Source: Hippophae tibetana (taxonomy: Eukaryota; Streptophyta; Magnoliopsida; Rosales; Elaeagnaceae). From it: DNA of 64,000 nucleotides. Below, in pieces: positions 56,801 through 64,000 of this stretch (position 1 is its first letter; every line of letters starts with the position of its first letter). A program made the translations under genes and the position numbers. The DNA is taken from NCBI GenBank assembly GCA_037013495.1, contig CM072806.1, forward strand, positions 23,708,001 to 23,772,000. The letters run 5' to 3'. The notes under the pieces were generated by a model, which was not told where the DNA came from, searched no databases, and worked only from the letters and a program-made list of their open reading frames with translations.

Positions 56801-58224
56801 GAATTGTATGATTTACAACTTGATTGGTAGGCGCCGTGTATATTGGAAAAAATGTTTGGCGTCGGTGCAGTGTTTGTTGAATTGTGTTACAGTGTTTGTT
56901 GAATTCAACAATATGTTATCTAATTATCAACAAGTTTTACATGGACATTGATTGCTTTATCAGATGTTGAAAACTCTGTCTGTAGAGATATGTAAATTGG
57001 TGAAGATAGATCTCACATTTGTTAATCTTCCATCATAAGACAATGATAATCAAAAATATAAGTTGATAGGTCTACTTGTTTCTTAATTTCATGAGGACCT
57101 TGAAGCAAAAGTTTCTACCGTATTTAATTGTTTCATATTCTACTAATTTTGATTGCAGCGTAATTATCCCCACTTCATAATGTTTATATCATCATCAACC
57201 ATCTTGTGTATATATGTTTTCTCCTTTTCTTGGGTCAACATTCTTCGAGTGGGGGGAAATATACGGAAGATCATGGCACGTGATATCTTATCAGTTATTC
57301 TCATTGTGTATTGCTTCATTGTTGTTTGGTTTGTTGGTGGGCTTACGGTTTTCCATTTCTATCTAATCTGCACCAACCAGGTAAACCCTTCTTTCATCCA
57401 TTTTATTCTACCCCATAGCAATTATTATCGTAATTGTGTCTCTTGGTCATTCACTTTTAAAAGAATGCATGATTTCCTAGAACCATGACATGTTTGTGTT
57501 AAAAAACTATGCACATGTTATTATTAATTTCTCATGTCACTATACATTATAGGTTAAACAGCTTCTAAAATCCCCAAATTTTAACATATGAGTTCTAATT
57601 TAGAAGTTTGGGGATTAATGTGTCACACTTAGTTTCTCAAACTTAAACTTAAGTGTGATATTGAATAACTTTCGGGTCGAATTATTAAGCTTTTAAGATC
57701 TTTGTGTAAATGAGTTATAATTTTAGGGAGTGTAGAAATTGTTTAGCCTAAATTATAATCTCTTAAAAATTGATCTTATTATTACCTTTTCACAGACGAC
57801 TTATGAGAATTTTCGATATCGTTATGATAAGAAGAAAAATCCCTATAATAAAGGGTTATTTGGGAACTTCAAAGATGTATTTTTCACAAGGATTCCACTT
57901 TCAATGATAAACTTCAGAGAAAATGTGTTAGTAGATGATGATAATGTAACCATGGGATCTACTACTACTGCCTCTGCAAATGAAAAAGGGAATTTTGACA
58001 TGGAAAATATGGGATATAAATATGGCAAAGATGATGATGTTAAAAAACTTCCAAATATTTTACAGAATCTGGATTATAGTGAGCTTGGTGATAGTGAGAA
58101 GAGGAAGAGTTTGGATTATAGTGGTCTTGATAATAACTTGAAGAACAAGGAAGGAAATAAAGATGTTCCACGTAATCCATTCTTACATAGTATCATGGTG
58201 AACAACAAAGACTTTCACAACTAG
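50835..58224 (+). CDS. DHHC-type protein S-acyltransferase (plant PAT5/6/7-like), five exons
   Basis: Exons 50835-50951, 51077-51256, 51357-51665, 57159-57380 and 57796-58224 (GT-AG, all phase 0) encode 418 residues, the usual size for this family. Order: N-terminal YQVWKGNN and RLVFGHD, two membrane segments, [12 protein letters not shown], the Cys-rich domain [20 protein letters not shown] with DHHC at 190-193, two more membrane segments (exon 4), [10 protein letters not shown] (TTxE at 277-280) and NPYNKG, then an acidic Asn-rich tail. S-acyltransferases move palmitate from CoA to protein cysteines through the DHHC Cys, usually in Golgi, vesicle or plasma membrane. All catalytic and motif residues are present. 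Donor of intron 2 (GTTGGT) is unusual but the only one keeping the frame. Intron 3 is 5493 bases because a Copia element lies in it; without it and one target copy it would be 288. Confidence 0.9.
51711..51957 (-). repeat. 3' LTR of the intronic Copia
   Basis: 247 bases, TGAAGAAATC...GAATTCAACA. It has seven A's where its partner has six (near 51894-51900) and six other differences. Confidence 0.96.
51965..55084 (-). CDS. Copia pol polyprotein (protease, integrase, RT, RNase H), RT internally deleted
   Basis: 1039 codons open. Protease: DSGATDHM at about 40-47. GAG_pre-integrase and zinc-binding HRRLGHASF...[11 protein letters not shown] (about 165-210). Integrase core: [43 protein letters not shown], all catalytic acids present. 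Reverse transcriptase: [23 protein letters not shown]. Then YVD at 805-807 is followed at once by [16 protein letters not shown]; the second catalytic Asp and about 90 residues normally lying between are gone, in frame. RNase [32 protein letters not shown]. The missing RT portion makes the enzyme inactive though the frame stays open. Frame with gag is broken (55095-55104). Confidence 0.93.
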   Translation of the reverse strand: MSTATITETTKDHVATSSTHVGKMLKVFSPVFNNTWIIDSGATDHMIFDSRQISKPSSHKTVCTANGNTIPVIGERSLSLTSTLNLDSVLVVPSLEYNLISISQITTVLSCFVIFWPDFCVFKDIQTKQTIGRGVRQENLYYLDLDSTNHALVAIGSNKNESNIWLWHRRLGHASFGYLKKLFPSLFLSLDLSTLKCDVCELAKSHRSSFPVTLNKSSSLFMVIHSDVWGPSKVSTLGGSRWFVTFIDDFSRMTWVCLMKSKSEVNVLFRKFHKMVRTQYKTQIQVLRSDNGGEYKSSELQEYLQSEGIIHQTTCVDTPQQNGVAERKNRHLLEVVCASLIEANMSLSYWGEAITSAAYLINRVPFSPINFQTPLQAITEAIVAPNVPNLPPRVFGCVTFVHLHKQQRSKLDPRAIRCVFMRYAIQQKGYRCYHPPTKQMITTMDVIFHEDTMYFSSTPEFQGEYNHAEIQTLTYKLLPYEERQIICEENTNNLNSDGNNSQYRKDSREMESSPHQLQDYQGSSLLPLNKYEIRSPQAADIPNQSFAEDVPTIEPTRKILSSRPNRGIPKAMYEPEISSKVKYSMSNYMSKHRLSKSNVSFVNQLSVVSIPNSVQEALADQKWKDAMNEELRSLEINRTWELVDRPPTKKIVGCRWIFSVKYQADGTIERYKARLVEKGYTQTYRIDYTETFAPVAKINTVRVLVSLAANLDWPLYQFDVKSVFLHGDLIEEVYMNLSPGIKKSTIHGEKVCKLKKSLYGLKQSPRAWFGRFTRSMKAFGYKQSNSDHTLFLKKGYGKITAFIVYVDQVPTNKERYQRLVGRLMYLAHTRPDLAYALSIVSQFMHNPGEQHMNAVIRILRYLKSAPGKGVLFTKNLEFFRIEVYTDAHWAGSINDRRSTSGYFTFVGGNLVTWRSKKQHVMTRSSAEAEYRGMALGLCEALWLQSLLKDLTYPAKESIKLFCDNKAACDIAHNPVQHDRTKHVEVDRFFIKEKLEENSLELPKIRSEDQLADILTKAVSYQVFTEISVKLGMKDIYATT
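54973..55974 (-). pseudogene. Copia gag, nonsense codon and frame change
   Basis: Starts at 55974 ([15 protein letters not shown]), stops at TGA 55684-55686, then continues in the same frame ([20 protein letters not shown]) to 55095 or so, where a run of ten T's (ten A's on -) switches the frame into pol. The knuckle [14 protein letters not shown] (about 55195-55155) has Tyr (55171-55173) where the family has His, so one zinc ligand is lost. The stop is consistent with a CGA to TGA change, the kind that follows cytosine methylation. Confidence 0.85.
56090..56420. repeat. GAACCGG/GAGCCGA-rich array in the Copia leader
   Basis: Between the primer site and gag the leader contains a GC-rich stretch built from variants of GAACCGG and GAGCCGA, quite unlike the AT-rich surroundings. 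Open frames seen on both strands there result from the repeat composition. It would be part of the 5' untranslated RNA. Confidence 0.7.
56651..56664 (-). other. Primer-binding site of the intronic Copia (tRNA-Met)
   Basis: On - this reads TGGTATCAGAGCCA, adjoining the LTR edge at 56665. It is an exact complement of the initiator tRNA-Met 3' end for at least the first 12 bases. Confidence 0.9.
56665..56910 (-). repeat. 5' LTR of the intronic Copia
   Basis: 246 bases, TGAAGAAATC...GAATTCAACA, 97 to 98 percent identical to 51711-51957. Confidence 0.96.
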
Positions 58225-59533
58225 GTTCTATAGCCGAGGATAATACTATTCAAGACAAGAGATGATGCCAAGGCACATTTGTGGTTATGTGTTACTTTTC
58301 TTTCTAAGCAAATCAATATACCTTATTGTTTGGACAAAAATATTCTTATACTTTAAAATAACCACATGTTGTGCCCTTTAAATTTTGAAAAATAATTTAA
58401 TCTAACCACACATAAGACTCTTATAAATATTACATACTTATGTTTATTTCAAAATTCAAAGAATTTAATTAACATTGTTTATCATATTTATTTTCTATAC
58501 ATACGTTTGGTTAAAAGATTTTTACAATAATATCTTTAATTAACTCAAAAATTTCTGATTAATTTTTATTATTTATTTATTTGTCATTGTATCTGGCACA
58601 ATGATTTCACTTATGTTGTAAAACTTAAAACAAATAAAAAATTAAAATAGCATGGTTTTTACATCATTGTATCACCTAGATTTTAGATAATTTGTAGAAA
58701 TTAAACAAAGATAAAATTAAGACATAAGTATAATAATTATTGTCTAAAACACGGTTCTTTAACTAGTTATCGAAAAACAAGCTCGAAAAAAGAATACAGA
58801 GATTAGATAGATAGGAAAATTATATTGTATTAATAATTTTATACACCAATCTTTATAAATGTAAAAATAGTCACTTTAATCCTATATATTAGGAGGATAA
58901 AGAAAGGATCTCATTTACCCTGTAATCCTATATTTATATATTATAGCCATGATTGGAAAAGAATAATACTTCTTTTTTTTTTTTATGGATAGTTAGAGTA
59001 TAAAGAGCATTCATCAAGTTTGATTAACTATTAATTTTGTATATCTGGTTGATCTCACCAGTTATTATTGTAATTAATGTATGTTTTGTTGGACAAAATT
59101 TTCCATGTTGCGAAGCAAATGATCAATGTCAATCCTCCTTTTGTTTCATTTTTCCATATTTCTTTTGAACATTTTTAAGGATTCTTTTATCCTATTTATT
59201 TAAAAACATTTTTGTAAGGATTCATCACTAAAAATGGAATAAAATTTATTGATATAATAGCTTAAAACAATCATCTAAATATTTATATTGAATCACATTA
59301 TGTTCCCATTACAATGACAAATTTAAATGTTAAAAGCACCAAATTTTTTTCGATAAGCAATTTTTTGTTTTTGTTTTTTTTTGTTTTTTTGTTTTTCTGA
59401 AATAGAAAATGTTAAAGAACCATTTGTTTAGATATACTTTCTTTTTGCTGAAAATTAATTGGTTAAAGTAAAATGTGCCAAAGAAATTATAAAACATGGA
59501 TAACTTTAGTAGACAAAATGATATGGAAAAAAC
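58225..59533. other. S-acyltransferase 3' flank, no gene recognised
   Basis: Likely 3' UTR in the first 150-200 bases (AATCAATATACC region), then AT-rich DNA without assignable features. T-rich runs occur around 58972-58985 and 59369-59395. Confidence 0.45.
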
Positions 59534-59846
59534 AAAGAGTCATCTAAATTCGTTATTTTTTAACAAAAGTGTATTTTAGATCTGTATATATTAAGTGTGG
59601 CAGCACAAATCCGTTATTTTTATAAAAATAAAAGCCCACACAAGTTCATTTTGTAAAGTAATATATTTGTATTGTTTTAGTTTTAGTTTTAAAGTGGAAA
59701 AATAGGGTAGTATAAGTCTATTACTTTATAAAATGGATTTTTACTATATCTTTTCATAAATGTAACAAATTTGTGTTGTCTCATTTCATAAGCAGTGAAT
59801 TAAAATAAATTTTTATTAAAGGTAACATATTTGAGTGATTCTTTTT
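59534..59846. mobile_element. Foldback (MITE-like) element
   Basis: The left half and the reverse complement of the right half align over about 130 bases at some 70 percent: AAAGAGTCATCTAAATTCG / AAAGAATCACTCAAATATG at the outer ends, GGCAGCACAAATCCGTTA / GACAACACAAATTTGTTA in the middle, and TTTTGTAAAGTAATA / TTTTATAAAGTAATA near the centre. No coding. Target duplication not evident. Confidence 0.55.
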
Positions 59847-61979
59847 CGTTTAGAAAATTAGGAGACTTGAATATGGACATTCATTTTAGAAATGTCAAAC
59901 ATATGCATCACCAACATGAATAGGCTTAATCAACTATGGAACTTTCTCAGTACATGAAAACTCATTACATCGGAGTGAACAAATATCTTGTCACCATAGG
60001 TGCTACTAATAAGTGGTAATCAAGACAAAAAAAATTCACATTTGTTAAGCTATTTTTTCCACTTTTTCAATCAATTCTACCTACATATCTATTACATATT
60101 TGTGATATATACACCGATACACTAAAAGTATCACATGAAAATTAAGCTCAAAACTTATATTGAGCTACCAACATAACAAGGGATGTCTCCTGACAATATG
60201 TGCGAAAACATCTCTCCTAAGGAAAAATTCATCTTCGTAAATTTTCACATTATCTCCATTGTCACTCTTCCACGTAAGCCTTTGTGCATCCAATTATCAA
60301 TCCAATTAAGACTTTTTTTTGTTCATAGTTTGTAAGAACTTTGTATGTTGCTTCTAAAACCTCCCTCTTTATCATGTATTTTGCTAAGTATCTATGTTGG
60401 ATAAGAAAATCACCAGATATGCGTAGTTCTATTTGATTGATTCACGGTAACATTGAAAAGTTAAATGAGCAAATAGGAAAATTACTAAATATATATTTTA
60501 TCATTTAATTTTAAAATCAACATTAAGATATCATCCTTATTTATGAAAGATTATTAATATTATAAATAATTATATATTAATTAATTTAATATTTAAATAA
60601 TATAAATTTATATTAATTCATCCACATTAGTTATTTATGATTATATCATCCTCCAAAATCTTTAAATATGTTTTCACTATCAAAAAAGGTAAGTGTAAGT
60701 TGAAGCTACAAACCTTTTAAATTTTCTCTCATCTTGACTTTTTTTCAAAAATTGACTTAAACATCAAAATAGATATGATATCCAAGTGTCATACCTTTTG
60801 ACATGGTTTTCTAACAGAAATTGATTTCAATAAGATATTAGTTTTGCATGGCCAAAAATCTTGATTAATCTCCTCATTAGATCTAATAGCCTATTACTAC
60901 TACTAGCATTTTGGTTTAAACAATTGACACTATAAAATATAAATGTAACATGTGAGGAATTTTGTGCTAGAAAACTTCATAGACAAAGACATCTAATGTA
61001 ATATAAACTCTTACTATTATATTAAAAGAGAGGATGATGGAGCTAATGGTTCTCTAATTTTTTTCTTAAAGAAAAATGCAGCAAAAATAGTTATTTAAGT
61101 TATCATGTAATATGCATGAAATAAACACAGTTTGAAAATTATACCTTCAGAGAGAAATGATTGTAATAATTTTCAATCCAAGTTCTTTCATGGTATGTCG
61201 AGCATATATTCACTAGATGAGCAAGCACCAAGAGGAAGAAAATCATGAGAGGCTTGATCAATATCATCCTTGAGGAAAAAAGTGCAATATATGAGCCGTA
61301 CAAAAGGAGATGAAGACATTCTTCTCACAATAGCCTTTAGAAGTCTATACACAACTTTCTAAACCATTAAGGACACGAGACTTGGGTTTTGGATGAAATA
61401 TGATTTAAATTATATATGTTTCTTACACATTAAATCTTAAGTGTCTAGGAAGATCTAAAATTGGTTGATAGATCAACCCAGTAGGTGTTGTAGTATGCTC
61501 CTGCTCTAGTTTAAAGATGTGTAATGTTTTATGAATAATATTTTTATATGTAATGATTTAACATAAGTTTATAAATAATATATTAAGTATTTATATATTC
61601 TTAAGTGTTTAAATATATATTTAATTCTAACAATATATGTTCACCTAATTGACTTCAAGGTGTGTGTTTCTTGTAGTTCACGACTAATAAACAAAAGTGG
61701 GGTTTTTTTTTTTTTTTATATTTAGACCGATGTGTTATATTGAGTTGACTTGTTTTGATAAAATCGGATAAAATAAGAAAATATTTGAACTATTAGGATT
61801 CAATCTAATTGAATGGCTATCTATGATTGAATCTTATAGACATTGTTATTACATGTACTCATAAATATAAATCTGTAGACTTTCGGTTACAAGAATGGAA
61901 AAGTTCACTTCATTTTCTAGGGAGGAGATCATAATATTCTTCAAGATCAATATGCCTCAAATTTTGATGTGTTTGTCCT
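59847..61979. other. Intergenic DNA, no gene recognised
   Basis: AT-rich sequence with no open frame or repeat that I can assign. A run of 15 or more T's lies near 61706-61722. Confidence 0.45.
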
Positions 61980-62335
61980 TGAGGTAAGTGAGACAAATGA
62001 TAGACAAAAGACATTTATTTACATGCTTTTATACTAGATAATATGCTAATTGTGACTTTTATACTAATGATAACAACAAATCACTTTCAGGTTATCTATT
62101 CACTATTTTTGGTAATCTTATTAGCTAGATATCCAACCTCCAATCCATTGTGACTTTATTCAATATGGAGGTAGAGTTCATTGTTTGTACTAATGAGTAC
62201 CTATAACTTAGTTAATTTAGTTAAAGTTAACATAGAGAATAATCTCTCTAACATATTTACTAAACCAATGTCATCAACTAAGTTTAAGCATTATTTAAAC
62301 TCTGTTTTAAAATAAATCTTAGAAAGGGTCAAAAC
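61980..62335 (+). pseudogene. Copia pol C-terminal scrap
   Basis: In one + frame, the words MEVEFIVCTNEY (about 62165-62200) and VNIENNLSNIFTKPM (about 62228-62272) followed by KFKHYLNSV correspond to the SxxEAEY and ENxADIFTKPL endings of Copia RNase H. Stops and missing pieces show decay. The rest of the element is not found in the window. Confidence 0.55.
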
Positions 62336-63229
62336 CAAGTCATCTATTATGGTGTCTAAGTTGTATAACTTATGGGTTTATTCACCAAAAGTGTTAATGG
62401 TACTGGATGGGCATAAATAATAATATTTATGCATTTTATGGTTATAATAAAATTTGAAAGAGTTTTGAGTGAAAAACATAATAAGAAAAGTGCATTTCTC
62501 ATTGGAATTTTAATGGGTCATGCAAAGCGATGGGCTTTTATAAATAGACTTGAGCTATTACTGAGTTAACCCCAACTTAAAATGACATATATATTTTTCA
62601 TTTTCGCTAGGTTTTTAATGAATTCCCATTATCCACTCAACCCCTCATCTCTACTATTCAACAACAATCTTTAGGCTAATAAAGATTGTTGTTGTCCTGA
62701 GACTTTGTTTTATGTTTCATAATAGATATTATTGTTGTCTTGACTCTTTAGTTTACGTTTTATAAAAAAAAAGTCAGCATTGTATTTATAACCCTAAAGT
62801 TTTTCTTAATAGATGATTCTTCGACCCTTTCCGTAAGAGGACACAAACCACGTAAAAAATTGTTCGATTCTTTGAAACCTTTAGTGAATGGTTTGGGGAT
62901 GTCAAGCTAATCTCAATTGAATAATACTGAGATTAATACTTCTTAAACACAATTTACGTTCTTGTTCCAAAATTCTAATAGCTAGCTACTACATTTAAAA
63001 AAATGTATTTGTCAACCTAACTATATATTTATGATTCCTTTCAGCCACTCTTGAAGTTTTGCAAAAGAAAGGTTTGGAAAATGTCCTTTTAGCCATATCT
63101 TCTGTTAATGAAATGGGCAAACGCATACTTGTATTGATGTATGTAGCTTTCCTCTTTCATATACGAGATGACACTCTTAAATATTATAATTTTTTTTAAT
63201 AAGTTTAATTTATGACATAACTATCTTTA

Positions 63230-63261
<32 letters not shown>

Positions 63262-63425
63262 AACTCCTACAAAAATAAATAAATGAATACTAAGAAAATA
63301 AATATATAATTATAAGAAGTTTTTTAACGCTACTACTTTAGGCGTTATATGACTTGAACAGATAACAGGCGCTTTGTAGTAACTAACACATTTACATTCT
63401 ATAAATTTCAAACGTTACAACGTGA
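62336..63425. other. Intergenic DNA with (TA)n run
   Basis: No gene recognised. A (TA)n run of 24 bases lies at 63229-63252. The last 150 bases should include the 3' UTR of the - strand gene that starts beyond the window. Confidence 0.5.
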
Positions 63426-64000
63426 TTAAGAAATCTCTCTGGTGCGAATATGAAACCTCCATACGAAAACATAGTGCTTGGACTCACATCTTAATCTGAT
63501 CACATCACAGTATGCATTAGTCGAGTTTTTCTTCCCACCACTTCCCCATTCAATTCTCACCCAGCAAGAAAAACCCTTTGAAGAAATCGGAACTTTCGAT
63601 TCAGAAAATTGAAGTTGAACTTCCCCACTAATTCTCTTCCACGAGCTTCCACGTCCAAGCCTACCCACCATCGAATCAAGCCAACAACATTCTGGCTGAC
63701 CCACCATCTCTTTGTAAGCAGAATTCACAATCCGTACTTTGTTATTCGAATCAGATATGATTGCCGGAAGAGTCTCTAACTCAACCTCTGCTTCAAACTC
63801 CTCTACTTTTTTAGACGCTTGATCAGCTACAAAGGCTAAACTCAGTTCCTCACTAATACAACCAACACGTATGGTGGACCCTACAGGCCGAAGTGGCTGA
63901 GGTGCGATAACATTTGGTACACTGATTTTTCCTTTTAGAAAATCCTTATCCTCCGGAATCTCGACTGCTGTATTTAAATCTAAAAGTTTGTCTTGTTTAC
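63426..64000 (-). CDS. Plant-specific protein of unknown function (DUF7950-like C terminus), partial
   Basis: The - strand is open from the window edge (64000) to the stop at 63426, about 191 codons; the start lies outside. The upstream half is acidic and low-complexity; the C-terminal 110 residues hold SDSNNKVRIVNSAYKEMVGQ, ECCWLDSM, ISGEVQL, GFSCWVRIEW, CDVIRLRCESKHYVFVWRFH. These words match, from memory, a plant-only domain labelled DUF7950, found in nuclear-predicted proteins without a known activity. The motif series is complete and in order, so this looks like an intact host gene. The match is from memory and should be taken as moderate. Confidence 0.7.
   Translation of the reverse strand, partial: KQDKLLDLNTAVEIPEDKDFLKGKISVPNVIAPQPLRPVGSTIRVGCISEELSLAFVADQASKKVEEFEAEVELETLPAIISDSNNKVRIVNSAYKEMVGQPECCWLDSMVGRLGRGSSWKRISGEVQLQFSESKVPISSKGFSCWVRIEWGSGGKKNSTNAYCDVIRLRCESKHYVFVWRFHIRTREIS

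Larger units (their letters stand above)
51711..56910 (-). mobile_element. Young Copia retrotransposon in intron 3 of the S-acyltransferase gene (TSD ATATG)
   Basis: LTRs 51711-51957 and 56665-56910 differ by six substitutions and one 1-base indel (about 2.4 percent). Ends are TG...CA; the target duplication ATATG is exact (51706-51710 and 56911-56915). It is antisense to the host gene. PBS for tRNA-Met at 56651-56664 and a polypurine tract CTTGAGGGGGAG next to the 3' LTR (51958-51969) are intact. The coding region is nearly complete but disabled (nonsense codon, frame change, reverse-transcriptase deletion). The insertion is between splice sites, so normal splicing is still possible. Confidence 0.97.

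Overview
This window is nuclear DNA from a flowering plant, most likely a eudicot. The evidence is AT-rich intergenic DNA, GT-AG introns, plant-specific gene families (SUVH histone methyltransferase, plant-type DHHC S-acyltransferase, a plant-only domain protein) and dense, nested LTR-retrotransposon, CACTA and endogenous pararetrovirus DNA. The species cannot be named from sequence alone.

Layout. (1) 1.7-4.6 kb: an intact SUVH1/SUVH3-type gene on + whose coding region has no intron, preceded by a leader intron and a short upstream ORF. (2) 5.5-6.4 kb: a small foldback-type element filled with degenerate telomere-like TTTAGGG repeats. (3) 7.5-39.8 kb: a nested block. The oldest layer is a decayed endogenous pararetrovirus (Caulimoviridae-like) on +. 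It is split by a 6-kb non-autonomous LTR retrotransposon (9561-15592, TSD TTTAT) and by a Tat-like Ty3/gypsy element on - (17999-38248). The Tat element is split by a CACTA transposon (about 24.74-36.88 kb) and by a solo LTR. The CACTA is itself split by two more solo LTRs of the same family in opposite orientation. (4) 39.9-45.6 kb: a Copia gag fragment on + and an old Copia element on -. (5) 47.9-48.1 kb: a gypsy gag-pol scrap. (6) 50.8-58.2 kb: a five-exon DHHC protein S-acyltransferase on + whose third intron holds a young Copia element (51711-56910, antisense, TSD ATATG). (7) 59.5-59.85 kb: a foldback element; 62.0-62.3 kb: a Copia C-terminal scrap. (8) 63.4-64.0 kb: the 3' end of a plant-specific domain gene on -, cut by the window edge.

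Three host genes look real: SUVH, S-acyltransferase and the edge gene. They share no pathway that the sequence shows. The rest is a record of sequential insertions, several of them provable from exact 5-bp target duplications and, for the CACTA, from reading frames that resume when one duplicated copy is discounted. The strongest observations are the nesting order, the intronic Copia, a conserved stem-loop with a compensatory change in the solo-LTR family, the pararetroviral promoter/poly(A)/primer-site spacing, and the antisense ORF region of the Tat element.
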